Origin: Cytobacillus dafuensis
GTDB taxonomy: Bacteria; Bacillota; Bacilli; Bacillales; Cytobacillaceae
NCBI RefSeq assembly: GCF_007995155.1
Contig: NZ_CP042593.1
Span: 1,716,001 to 1,780,000, forward strand
Direction: 5' to 3'
Length of the DNA: 64,000 bases
Part shown: positions 56,365 through 64,000 of the stretch, in pieces
Position numbering within the stretch: the stretch's first letter is position 1
Layout of the letters: the number at the start of each line of letters is the position of its first letter
The notes under the pieces: generated by a model
Told to the model about the DNA's origin: nothing
The model's database searches: none
Seen by the model: only the letters and a program-made list of their open reading frames with translations
Position numbers and translations under genes: made by a program

Positions 56365-56877
56365 TTAATCCCTTCCTAGACGAAATGTTTCATAAACGGT
56401 CCATGAGCCATTATCAAGCTGATAGAGTAGATGGAACCGATCTACTGTGTCTTCGTAGTTAAATTGATTTAAGCTTAAAGAACCATATACATCTGAGTGT
56501 TCATCATTTGAAAGTTTTTGTCCAACTGTAATATGAGGGACAAATGCATATTCTAATACTTCTTCTGAAATTTTCTCGTTTATTTCTTTTTGAAGACCGT
56601 TCAATTCCTCCGATTCTTCAATTTTTAAATAAATTACATTATTAACAGGCTTGAATGAACTGATTTTTGTTGATTTTATTTGAAAAGGCTGGAAGTGGTT
56701 TGATATTTTGTCTAATGTTGCAGTTAACTGTTTAATTTCTTCTTCAGTTGCTTTGAATGCAGATTTTAATGTTAGATGTGGAGGAATTAACGTATAATTT
56801 GGATCATACCGTTTTCGATACGAATTTGCAAAATCCTGTATTTTTTTCGATGGGAAAATAACAATACCCAATTTCAT
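56365..56877 (-). CDS. yjcG: YjcG, 2H phosphoesterase / 2'-5' RNA ligase-like protein
   Basis: The 170-residue protein has two HxT motifs, PHLTL (about residue 34) and PHITV (about residue 118), which form the active site of 2H phosphoesterases. It has no extra domains. The natural substrate, a cyclic or 2'-5' nucleotide bond, is not established. ATG follows TGGAGG. It precedes yjcF in the same operon. Confidence 0.92.
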   Translation of the reverse strand: MKLGIVIFPSKKIQDFANSYRKRYDPNYTLIPPHLTLKSAFKATEEEIKQLTATLDKISNHFQPFQIKSTKISSFKPVNNVIYLKIEESEELNGLQKEINEKISEEVLEYAFVPHITVGQKLSNDEHSDVYGSLSLNQFNYEDTVDRFHLLYQLDNGSWTVYETFRLGRD

Positions 56878-57110
56878 ATTATGACCTCCATATTTATTAT
56901 TTGAGATAATAGTATTAGAAAGGAACAGACTGTAAAGATTTTTATTATTATAACAAATTTTCTAAATATAAAGTATAGTAAACTCATTTTATTGGGGAAA
57001 TCAATAAAAAATGAGCATAAAGGCTTGAAAATAAAATATTGTTTTCGTCAAGGGGAAAATTTTCATTTATTATATTTGATCGTTTTGTTATTTCAAAAAA
57101 CTTATATTCG

Positions 57111-57169
57111 CCTGAGGGAATGGTTTCTATGCTTATTGAACTAAAAACCAAATTGACCCTCAGGCTAAA
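57111..57169 (-). terminator. Possible terminator of yjcH
   Basis: GCCTGAGGG and CCCTCAGGC flank an inner GGTTT/AAACC stem just after the yjcH stop. On the minus strand the following T-run (GTTTTTTG) is 10 bases away, so strength is uncertain. The rest of 56878-57176 shows no gene. Confidence 0.55.
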
Positions 57170-57176
57170 TCAAATA

Positions 57177-57902
57177 TTAAGAAAACATTTTTTTCAATGC
57201 ACGTTTAAGATCTGGCTGCCAATGAGTCCAAGTGTGATCTCCATCGAATTCGTCGTAGAAATATGGGAATTTTTTATCAACAAACAACTTCGAGAGCTCG
57301 CGATTTGGCGTTAGAAAATCCTTTTCAACTTTAAGTGTTGTTTTAACATTTGTTTCTTCTTTGCCAATTACATGATAAATAGTTAATAGATGAGGCTGAC
57401 TAAATTCTTCAACTGCATTCATTACTTTTTCATCCACCATTGGTGATTGCAGTAAAACTTTTCCAAAAGTATGTGGATACTGCATCGCAGTCATTAATGA
57501 TACAGTAGCAGCTAGAGAATCTCCTAATAATGCTCGTCCCATTCCCATTTGATAAGTAGGGTATTCTTGATCTAAATATGGTACAAGTTCATGCGCAAGG
57601 AAGCGGATGAACGCTTGATGCTGCTCACCATCCGGATGGTACTTTCTTCTGCGATCCTCAATGTTTTTATAAGGAACTCCAACCACTATAATATTTTCAA
57701 TTTCTTGTTTTTCTAATAATTCATCTGCAGTACGGCCAATTCTCCCTAACTGAAAGTAATCCTTTCCGTCCATGGCAATGATGATGGAATATTTATATAA
57801 AGGTGTATATGTCGCTGGTAAGTAGACGAGAAGCTCGATATCCTCCCCTAATTCTTTGCTTGAAAATGTAAAATCTTTAATTGTTCCTCTAGTGTTTTCC
57901 AT
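57177..57902 (-). CDS. yjcH: YjcH, putative esterase
   Basis: The 241-residue protein belongs to the esterase D/enterochelin-esterase-like alpha/beta hydrolases. The nucleophile elbow is GDSLAATVSL (Ser about residue 129), and the catalytic histidine is likely in DGDHTWTHW near residue 221. There is no signal peptide. The substrate is unknown. ATG 57902 follows CGGAGGAGA. It is upstream of yjcG on the same strand but a 300-base gap with a hairpin separates them. Confidence 0.88.
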   Translation of the reverse strand: MENTRGTIKDFTFSSKELGEDIELLVYLPATYTPLYKYSIIIAMDGKDYFQLGRIGRTADELLEKQEIENIIVVGVPYKNIEDRRRKYHPDGEQHQAFIRFLAHELVPYLDQEYPTYQMGMGRALLGDSLAATVSLMTAMQYPHTFGKVLLQSPMVDEKVMNAVEEFSQPHLLTIYHVIGKEETNVKTTLKVEKDFLTPNRELSKLFVDKKFPYFYDEFDGDHTWTHWQPDLKRALKKMFS

Positions 57903-58225
57903 AGCTGTCTCCTCCGTATAATATGTAAAGCTTTTCTTGTTATTTTAACATATGAATAGTGGAAAAGCTTTTTTCAAGTTTAAAAAATTGTTATCTAATT
58001 GATAGGGATCTTTAGGCATAGTAGTTGACTGATCAAATATTAGGATGTCTGTTATAATATGGTTATTTTTTTGAAAAACATGCTGAAAAATAAAATTAAT
58101 CTAATTATTTTTTTAGGATATTGGATAGCGATCTAATAGAGTTAAATATCAATGAATACGCTTATTCTTACGATACGTTCTATGTATTAATATTATTGGG
58201 AAATAAAAGTTAATTAGAGTAGTTA

Positions 58226-58256
58226 TTGACAATTATGTTTAGTAATGTGATAGAAT
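58226..58256 (+). promoter_or_regulatory. Candidate promoter of the TAXI receptor gene
   Basis: A perfect −35 TTGACA (58226-58231) precedes TAGAAT (58251-58256) with 19 bases between, slightly long. The rest of the 57903-58297 gap holds no gene. Confidence 0.5.
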
Positions 58257-58297
58257 ATATTCTGAAAACTTGGAATGTATAAAAAGGGGGAAATTTT

Positions 58298-59311
58298 ATG
58301 AAAAAGAAGAGTTTTCTTCTTGCGACAGTATTACTGTTAGCGCTTTCTATGATTCTAGCTGCTTGTGGCGGTGGTTCAAAGGAAGTAGACGGAGAAAAAA
58401 CAGATGGCGGTAAGAGTGGAGATTCTACTGCTGAAAAACCAGAATACATTAGCATCTTAACAGGTGGAACTGGCGGAACATACTTCCCGCTTGGCGGATC
58501 ATTTGCCGATATCGTTACTGATGAAACAGGTATAAAGGCAAATGCTGAAACTTCAGGTGCATCAGCAGAGAATATGACCACTTTAAAAGCTGGAGATGCT
58601 GAAATTGCATTTACTCAAACGGATATTGCTTCCTATGCAAAAGATGGAAAACTAATGTTTGAAGGTGAATCCATTGATAATGTAAGTGCAATTGGTACAC
58701 TTTATCCTGAAACAATCCAAATTGTAACGACTGCTAAATCAGGTATTAAATCTGTAGAGGATTTAAAAGGCAAAAAGGTATCTGTTGGTGCACCAGGCTC
58801 TGGGACAGCTGCAAATGCTGAGCAAATTCTTGAAGTACACGGAATCACTTTCGATGATATTAAGAAGCAGGACCTTTCATTTGATGAGTCAACTGCAGGA
58901 ATTCAAGATGGAACAATCGATGCTGCATTCGTAACAGCTGGAACTCCTACTGGTGCTGTTGAAGGACTTTCTGCAACTGAAGATGTAGTCATCGTTCCAA
59001 TCGCTCAAGATAAAATCGATGCACTAGTTGAAAAATATCCATACTATGCAAAAGAAGAAATTCCAGCTGGAACATACAAGCTAGCTGATCCTGTTTTAAC
59101 AGTAGCTGTTCAAGCAATGCTTGTTGCTAGCAATGATTTATCAGACGAAGTAGTTTATGAAATTACAAAAGCTATTTTCGAAAATTTAGATAAAGTTACT
59201 CATGCTAAAGGGAAATTAATTAAGGTAGAAAATGCTTTAACTGGTGTTGGAATTGATGTACACCCTGGTGCGCAAAAATATTTCGATGAAAAAGGCGTTA
59301 AAGCTCAATAA
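58298..59311 (+). CDS. TRAP transporter solute receptor, TAXI family
   Basis: This lipoprotein is the extracellular receptor of a TRAP carboxylate or amino-acid importer. The 337-residue protein has lipobox ILAAC (Cys23), a Gly/Ser/Asp/Lys linker and the TAXI start ISILTGGTGGTYFPLGG, then GAPGSGTAANAEQ. The natural ligand cannot be read; glutamate-like ligands are known for some TAXI proteins. ATG 58298 follows AAAAGGGGG. A terminator-like hairpin follows before the DUF1850 gene, so the receptor is probably made in excess. Confidence 0.93.
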   Translation: MKKKSFLLATVLLLALSMILAACGGGSKEVDGEKTDGGKSGDSTAEKPEYISILTGGTGGTYFPLGGSFADIVTDETGIKANAETSGASAENMTTLKAGDAEIAFTQTDIASYAKDGKLMFEGESIDNVSAIGTLYPETIQIVTTAKSGIKSVEDLKGKKVSVGAPGSGTAANAEQILEVHGITFDDIKKQDLSFDESTAGIQDGTIDAAFVTAGTPTGAVEGLSATEDVVIVPIAQDKIDALVEKYPYYAKEEIPAGTYKLADPVLTVAVQAMLVASNDLSDEVVYEITKAIFENLDKVTHAKGKLIKVENALTGVGIDVHPGAQKYFDEKGVKAQ

Positions 59312-59326
59312 TTAGATGGAAGAAGG

Positions 59327-59372
59327 TTGACCGGTAGCATTAACCTCTCATGTAGGTAAAACTGCCGGTCAA
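59327..59372 (+). terminator. Hairpin after TAXI receptor gene
   Basis: TTGACCGG pairs with CCGGTCAA around a 30-base loop and is followed by ATTCTCTTTT. Confidence 0.75.
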
Positions 59373-59569
59373 ATTCTCTTTTCGCAGAGTGTGTGGTACA
59401 TATTATAAGTTAAGTGAAAATATTACTTTTCTTCGGTATCTATGTTTCTATTAGAATAATGATTGCTTTACAATGTTTATTCCTCTTTTAGTAGAGGTCA
59501 GATGTGATACGATATGCAATCGTCGTTTCACCGATTCCCTTTATTTTTACACTTTTAGGCGGGATCAAT

Positions 59570-60103
59570 GTGGAAAAAAGAAAGTCAGTCAGAAAACTTA
59601 TCTTTCTGCTGTTCCTCATCATTTCATCCATTGCAATAATATTTTTCATTCCATTTAGGCAAGCACTAGTTTTTGAATTTCAGGATTCTGGAAGACCACT
59701 TGCCTATATCCCTTTTTCAAAGGAAGAGACATTTAAAATCAAATATACTCATTCTATTCATTTATCTGATGTGGTAGAAAGCTATAAGATAACAGAAAAA
59801 GGTCATATTCAGCAATATGAGCTAATGTATGAAGATTATTCGATCGGAATGCCAGAGAATGCTTCAGAAGGCGAGATTTTTGAACAAAAAGATGGAAAAT
59901 ATTTTTTGAAAAATATGAATCGTATTTTTCCTTCATTTGACCTTCGTGTCGGAAAAGTTAGAGCAAACCACAGAGTTATTTTTAAAAATGAAGAGTATCA
60001 GCTGTCTAGATATATTGAACCAGGAACATGGATCAGAATTAAATTCAAAAAAATCAATATTTTTCAGCAATTGAAAGGAGTGAACATCCTTGAGTCAACA
60101 TGA
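59570..60103 (+). CDS. DUF1850 domain protein, TRAP-associated
   Basis: The product has an N-terminal membrane anchor (KLIFLLFLIISSIAIIFF) and a DUF1850 region with KIKYTHSIHLSDVVESYKI and a following EDYSIGMPENASEGEIF. DUF1850 genes commonly accompany TAXI receptors and fused TRAP permeases, as here; their task is not defined. I prefer GTG 59570, where the anchor follows at once. A GTG at 59504 with GAGGT upstream is a real alternative and would add 22 residues. It overlaps the permease gene by 14 bases. Confidence 0.75.
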   Translation: MEKRKSVRKLIFLLFLIISSIAIIFFIPFRQALVFEFQDSGRPLAYIPFSKEETFKIKYTHSIHLSDVVESYKITEKGHIQQYELMYEDYSIGMPENASEGEIFEQKDGKYFLKNMNRIFPSFDLRVGKVRANHRVIFKNEEYQLSRYIEPGTWIRIKFKKINIFQQLKGVNILEST

Positions 60104-62048
60104 AACATTATCTCAAGAAGAACAACAGGAATTACTTGAAAAATATGACCCAGAAGCTGGAACGAGAAAACTCAAAGGAATAATGGGAAAGGTTGTTTTT
60201 ATTGGTTTATTATCATTTTCTTTATTCCAGCTTTACACGGCTGTTTTTGGAATGCTTACTGCCCAGCTGCAAAGATCCATTCATTTAGGATTTGCACTGG
60301 CACTCATTTTCTTATTATTCCCTGCTAGAAAAAAAGATCGCGGTGTTAAGAATAAGCCAGCTTGGTATGATTATATACTTTCACTTGCATCTGTAGCAGT
60401 CGGAGCATACTGGCCGCTTATGATTGACGAGCTTGTTATGAGGGTCGGCAGACTAACGACTCTCGACTTTATTATTGGTTTAATGGCGATCATCCTCGTA
60501 TTGGAAGCTACTCGCAGAGCAGTTGGCCTTCCGATAACAATTATTGCGGGTCTCTTTATAGCTTACGCAGTCTATGGACCTTATATGCCAGGCTTCCTAG
60601 CCCATCGTGGGTTAGATTTGGAAAGACTTGTGCAAACGATGTTTTATACGACAGAAGGGATTCTCGGTACGCCTTTAGGGGTATCTTCGACTTTTATTTT
60701 CTTATTCCTACTGTTTGGATCATTTCTTGTTAAAACTGGGGTTGGACAGTATTTCAATGACTTAGCCTTGTCAATAGCAGGAAAGAGAATCGGAGGACCT
60801 GCAAAAGTAGCTATTTTCTCCAGTGCTTTACAAGGAACAATAAGTGGAAGCTCTGTCGCAAACGTAGTTACATCAGGATCATTTACGATCCCAATGATGA
60901 AAAAGCTAGGCTATAAGAAAGAATTTGCTGGCGGCGTAGAGGCAGCAGCTTCAACGGGCGGACAGCTTATGCCTCCAGTAATGGGTGCTGCTGCATTCTT
61001 AATGGTAGAATTTATTGGCGGTATTACTTACTGGGAAATTGCAAAAGCTGCAGCAATTCCAGCATTGCTATATTTCACAGGTATTTGGATTATGACCCAC
61101 TTTGAAGCGAAGCGAGTAGGGTTAAGTGGATTGAAAGACGAAGAAATGCCAGATCGTAAAGAAGTATTAAAGAATATTTACTTACTCTTACCGATTCTTG
61201 GTGTTATTATTCTACTAATGAGCGGAATGAGTGTTATTCGTGCTGCATTATGGTCGATTGTCATCACAATCGCAGTGAGTGCGATCCGAAAAGAAACACG
61301 AATCAGCTTTAAGGATGCTATTGACGCACTTGTAGAAGGTGCCCGTACTGCTCTAGGTGTAGCTTCAGCTACAGCAGCAGCTGGAATAATCGTTGGGGTA
61401 GTAACTAAAACAGGCTTAGGGTTAAAGCTTGCTAACGGCTTGCTTGATCTTGCCGGAGGTGCACTAATTCCAACATTAATGTTAACAATGTTAGCTGCTC
61501 TTGTTCTAGGAATGGGCTCACCTACAACAGCAAACTATGTTATTACATCAACGATTGCAGCACCAGCTATCATTCTATTAGGTGTTCCAGATCTACCTGC
61601 ACATTTATTCGTATTCTACTTCGGTATCATTGCAGATATTACACCACCAGTTGCTTTAGCAGCATTTGCTGCCGCAGGGGTATCTGGGGGCGATCCGATA
61701 AAGACCGGGGTCAGCTCAGCGAAGCTAGCCATAGCAGCCTTTATCATTCCATATATGTTTGTCCTTTCTCCGGAACTATTAATGATTGATACAAATTGGT
61801 ATACCTTAATTTGGGTGGTTTGTACAGCATTAGCCGGTATGACAGCGATTGGAGCAGGGGTAATCGGATATTGGTTTAGAAAACTAGTATGGTATGAGAG
61901 AATTCTCGCATTAGCTGGTGGACTTCTGTTAATTGATCCAAATGGAATTACAGATATTATCGGAATAGGTTTATTTGTCACTGTGATTGCTTTACAGTTT
62001 ATTTTCAAGCGTAATAATATGACAAAGCAACAACAAACTGCTTTATAA
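60090..62048 (+). CDS. TRAP transporter fused permease (DctQM type)
   Basis: This 652-residue membrane protein combines the small and large TRAP permease subunits. It has an N-terminal cytoplasmic stretch, four to five spans (about residues 35-165), then the DctM-like part with TISGSSVANVVTSGSFTIPMMKK, ASTGGQLMPPVMGAAAFLM and GMGSPTTANYVI, which are ion/substrate-binding regions of the family. It is driven by an ion gradient, not ATP. The TTG start lies nine bases after AAAGGAG. Together with the TAXI receptor it forms a complete importer. Confidence 0.93.
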   Translation: MSQHETLSQEEQQELLEKYDPEAGTRKLKGIMGKVVFIGLLSFSLFQLYTAVFGMLTAQLQRSIHLGFALALIFLLFPARKKDRGVKNKPAWYDYILSLASVAVGAYWPLMIDELVMRVGRLTTLDFIIGLMAIILVLEATRRAVGLPITIIAGLFIAYAVYGPYMPGFLAHRGLDLERLVQTMFYTTEGILGTPLGVSSTFIFLFLLFGSFLVKTGVGQYFNDLALSIAGKRIGGPAKVAIFSSALQGTISGSSVANVVTSGSFTIPMMKKLGYKKEFAGGVEAAASTGGQLMPPVMGAAAFLMVEFIGGITYWEIAKAAAIPALLYFTGIWIMTHFEAKRVGLSGLKDEEMPDRKEVLKNIYLLLPILGVIILLMSGMSVIRAALWSIVITIAVSAIRKETRISFKDAIDALVEGARTALGVASATAAAGIIVGVVTKTGLGLKLANGLLDLAGGALIPTLMLTMLAALVLGMGSPTTANYVITSTIAAPAIILLGVPDLPAHLFVFYFGIIADITPPVALAAFAAAGVSGGDPIKTGVSSAKLAIAAFIIPYMFVLSPELLMIDTNWYTLIWVVCTALAGMTAIGAGVIGYWFRKLVWYERILALAGGLLLIDPNGITDIIGIGLFVTVIALQFIFKRNNMTKQQQTAL

Positions 62049-62050
62049 TG

Positions 62051-62083
62051 AAAGGAAGCACCAGAAAAGGGTGCTTCCTTTTT
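62051..62083 (+). terminator. TRAP operon terminator
   Basis: AAAGGAAGCACC pairs with GGTGCTTCCTTT around AGAAAAG and runs into TTTC. Confidence 0.9.
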
Positions 62084-62162
62084 CTGTTTTTTCATAACTA
62101 GGATTTTAGATGAACTACTGAAGAGCTAATGGTAAAATAAAGAAAAAACTAGAGGGTTTTTT

Positions 62163-62978
62163 ATGAATATATTTGAAGCAAATGTTGCAGGGAAACAAAT
62201 GAATGGAAACTTATTATTACAAGATATTTCAATAAGTGTTAAACAAGGGGAAAGGATTGCCATTATCGGTCATAACGGGTCGGGAAAAAGCAGCCTTTTA
62301 AAGCTCATTGGAGGAATCTTTGAGCAATCTAGTGGCGAAATAAAACGAGCGAACATTAAAACAGCCTATGTGCCAGAGCACTTCCCGGAAAATATCTGTT
62401 TTAAAATGCAGGAATATTTATTATTAATGGGAAAAATGTCTGGAAGTCAAGGCGATGAGTTGTCGAAACAAATCACAGCCTATGCGAAAAGTTTTGAGAT
62501 TGAAGAATTCTTACATACACCTTTAAAAAATTGCTCAAAAGGAACAAAGCAGAAAGCTGGTATTATTCAGGCTTTGCTTATGGACCCAGAATTATTATTA
62601 CTGGACGAGCCGTTGACGGGATTAGATGAGCAGGCACAGCTGGAATTGCTAAATCAGTTAGAGTCAAAGAGGGGAAATAATACGATTATTTTTACAGTTC
62701 ACGAATCCATGCTAATTGATCGGTTAGCGGACCGAGTGCTAATGATTAAGAATGGTAGAATTGTTGATGATAGTGTGATGACTAAAAAAGAAAAAATAAT
62801 GGTTATAAAAGCGGTGATCTCTAATCAAATACAAGTCTCCGGACTACCTTGTATTAGTTTTGAATGGATTGAAGAGAACATTATTGAAATGATGGTTCTG
62901 GCCGAGGAATCAAATAAATTACTAAAAAAGCTCCTAGAGCAAGATTTTCTCATTTTAGAGTTAAGAGAGAAGAGGTAG
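62163..62978 (+). CDS. ABC transporter ATP-binding protein
   Basis: The 271-residue ATPase has Walker A GHNGSGKSS (about residue 39), Walker B LLLLDEPLTGLD and an H-loop in TVHES. The signature is NCSKGTKQK instead of LSGGQ, as in many EcsA/CcmA-like exporter ATPases. Its C-terminal 60 residues are an extension with no motif I recognise. It is two bases from the permease gene and has no receptor, so the pair is more likely an exporter or membrane-stress system. The substrate is unknown. Confidence 0.88.
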   Translation: MNIFEANVAGKQMNGNLLLQDISISVKQGERIAIIGHNGSGKSSLLKLIGGIFEQSSGEIKRANIKTAYVPEHFPENICFKMQEYLLLMGKMSGSQGDELSKQITAYAKSFEIEEFLHTPLKNCSKGTKQKAGIIQALLMDPELLLLDEPLTGLDEQAQLELLNQLESKRGNNTIIFTVHESMLIDRLADRVLMIKNGRIVDDSVMTKKEKIMVIKAVISNQIQVSGLPCISFEWIEENIIEMMVLAEESNKLLKKLLEQDFLILELREKR

Positions 62979-62980
62979 TA

Positions 62981-63688
62981 GTGTTGTCAACTTTTGTCCG
63001 TTACCAATTAATCAGCTTTATTCGTTCATTGAAATTTATTCCCCCCGTTATCGTTTATTTAACGTGGGTATTTATATTATATGCCTATAAGAACGTTCCG
63101 ATTTTAAGCAGCTATGGTGCATCATCAATTGCCCTTTACATGATAATGACTTGGATTGCCATGGCAATATTTACGATGGAAGAAGATAGTGAAAAGCATA
63201 TTCTTTTTACACATGTTGGGGGAAAGCAAAAATACCTTATAGGAAAATGGTTTGCAGTTCTAGCTTTCATGATTCCTCTCGCATTTTTTGCGATTTTTTA
63301 TCCTATTTTAGCCGGTAGTTTCAAAGGAAGTATGACGGTTAGCCTTTATGCAATGACTTTCTATAGTCATATTATATTCGGGATGTTTGGTATTTTAATA
63401 GGTACACTTTTTTCAGCCACAACCTTTGCGATGAAGAAATATTCGTGGCTCTCTGCTGTCTTTTTCTTAGTCGTATCCCTTGCTTCAAAATCATTGATTG
63501 AGGCGGTTTCATTATTGAAATGGGGCTTATGGGTTTTTCCACCGGTGTTTGAAGTGATTGACTATATGAGCGCAGGAGATCAGTTGATTGCTAATCAAGT
63601 GTTTTGGTTTGATACATTACATGTGCTCCTTTACTTAATTATAGGAATAATGATGGCCATTTTGCTTTTTTTGAAAAAGGAGCAGTAA
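62981..63688 (+). CDS. ABC transporter permease
   Basis: The 235-residue membrane protein has about six spans and the layout of a small ABC-2-type permease: a basic N-terminus (RYQLISFIRSLKF), HVGGKQKYLIGKW before the second pair of spans, and a short KKEQ tail. It has no recognised substrate site. GTG 62981 follows AAGAGGT; TTG 62984 is also possible. It pairs with the ATPase two bases upstream. Confidence 0.82.
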   Translation: MLSTFVRYQLISFIRSLKFIPPVIVYLTWVFILYAYKNVPILSSYGASSIALYMIMTWIAMAIFTMEEDSEKHILFTHVGGKQKYLIGKWFAVLAFMIPLAFFAIFYPILAGSFKGSMTVSLYAMTFYSHIIFGMFGILIGTLFSATTFAMKKYSWLSAVFFLVVSLASKSLIEAVSLLKWGLWVFPPVFEVIDYMSAGDQLIANQVFWFDTLHVLLYLIIGIMMAILLFLKKEQ

Positions 63689-63696
63689 AATAATTA

Positions 63697-63724
63697 TTGA
63701 CTTTTTCCGTTATTTACATATAAT
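63697..63724 (+). promoter_or_regulatory. Promoter of the tRNA-Val gene
   Basis: TTGACT and TATAAT are 16 bases apart, ending 20 bases before the tRNA. Confidence 0.8.
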
Positions 63725-63744
63725 TAAATATGTACTTAATATTG

Positions 63745-63816
63745 GATCTGATAGTTCAGCGGGAGAACACTACCTTGACAGGGTAGGGGTCGGGGGTTCA
63801 AATCCCTCTCAGATCA
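63745..63816 (+). tRNA. tRNA-Val (GAC)
   Basis: All arms form: acceptor GATCTGA/TCAGATC, D-stem GTTC/GAAC, anticodon stem CTACC/GGTAG with loop TTGACAG (anticodon GAC at 63777-63779), T-arm GGGGG-TTCAAAT-CCCTC with one wobble, and discriminator A. The length is 72 bases and CCA is not encoded. It stands alone with its own promoter and terminator and reads the valine codons GUC and GUU. Confidence 0.95.
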
Positions 63817-63824
63817 TAAGTTTA

Positions 63825-63857
63825 GGGCACATTTCAAATATGAAATGTGCCCTTTTT
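63825..63857 (+). terminator. tRNA-Val terminator
   Basis: GGGCACATTTCA pairs with TGAAATGTGCCC around AATA and runs into TTTTT. The last 140 bases of the window hold no gene I can support. Confidence 0.92.
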
Positions 63858-64000
63858 GTATGCTTGGATAATTTTAAAAAATGAGGGGAAGTTACAAAAT
63901 CCTAAGCTGGAAGTGAGAGCATGAAAATAGATAAAAATATAGATTTTAAAAATGTCAATACCTAGAAGAAAAAATAACGAAATAATTTGACAATTTAGTG

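Noticed and set aside
57039..57314. 91-codon plus-strand frame between yjcG and yjcH
   Set aside because: It crosses the yjcH stop, contains the hairpin at 57111-57169 and has no ribosome site.
61616..62095. 159-codon minus-strand frame
   Set aside because: It overlaps the end of the TRAP permease and its terminator; no start signal.
63745..64000. tRNA-Val as an integration site of a mobile element
   Set aside because: No integrase and no repeated tRNA 3' end are visible in the 184 bases after the tRNA; the window ends too soon to judge.

Overview
The window looks like a chromosomal segment of a low-GC, endospore-forming Firmicute of the family Bacillaceae. The evidence is the gene content (cotO, a CotZ/CotY-type coat protein, spoVAC-spoVAD-spoVAEB, spoVIF, spx, mecA, comZ, coiA), strong GGAGG-type ribosome binding sites, frequent TTG/GTG starts, and gene order that follows the argF to yjcH region of Bacillus subtilis almost gene for gene. 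I see no prophage, insertion sequence, CRISPR array or rRNA. One tRNA-Val(GAC) lies near the right edge.

Layout. 1-2.4 kb: end of an arginine cluster (carB 3' part, argF) and yjzC. 2.8-5.4 kb: clpB with a CtsR operator. 5.9-12.6 kb: yjzD, yjaU, yjaV, the competence pair med-comZ, the fatty-acid initiation and elongation pair fabH-fabF with a FapR site, and yjaZ. 12.9-18.8 kb: the App oligopeptide transporter (appDFABC). 19.0-21.3 kb: yjbA and trpS with a T-box leader. 21.8-27.5 kb: the second oligopeptide transporter oppABCDF behind a 500-base leader with a CodY-like box. 28-32 kb: yjbC, spx with an ECF sigma-type promoter, mecA and cls. 32.4-35.8 kb: coiA and pepF. 36.2-39.2 kb (minus strand): yjbI-spxH (SpxH is the ClpXP adaptor for Spx), yjbK-cwlQ. 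39.3-46.8 kb: yjbL, a small (p)ppGpp synthetase, nadK, a pseudouridine synthase, prpE (minus), mgtE and yjbQ. 46.9-55.7 kb: fabI with a perfect FapR palindrome, then spore genes (cotO, cotZ-like, yjcA, a YhcN/YlaJ-type lipoprotein, spoVAC/AD/AEB, spoVIF) and the helicase yjcD. 55.9-57.9 kb (minus): yjcF, yjcG, yjcH. 58.3-62.1 kb: a TAXI-type TRAP transporter with a DUF1850 partner. 62.2-63.7 kb: a small ABC exporter-like pair, then tRNA-Val.

How the parts fit. Several genes form one proteostasis and competence network: Spx, its degradation adaptor SpxH with the neighbouring truncated hemoglobin, the ClpC adaptor MecA, the disaggregase ClpB, Med/ComZ and CoiA. Two complete peptide importers, an oligoendopeptidase (PepF) and T-box-controlled TrpRS connect to peptide and amino-acid supply. 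The two fab loci share FapR-type operators.

The least explained material lies between genes. There are four copies of a roughly 210-280 bp, multi-hairpin repeat, two copies of a roughly 220 bp GC-rich palindromic repeat, a 120 bp palindromic element beside a duplicated terminator, and an orphan promoter with an operator-like palindrome that reads into a terminator with no normal gene. The best coding observation is a shared Cys/His zinc-binding-like pattern at the N-termini of CoiA and of the YjcD helicase.
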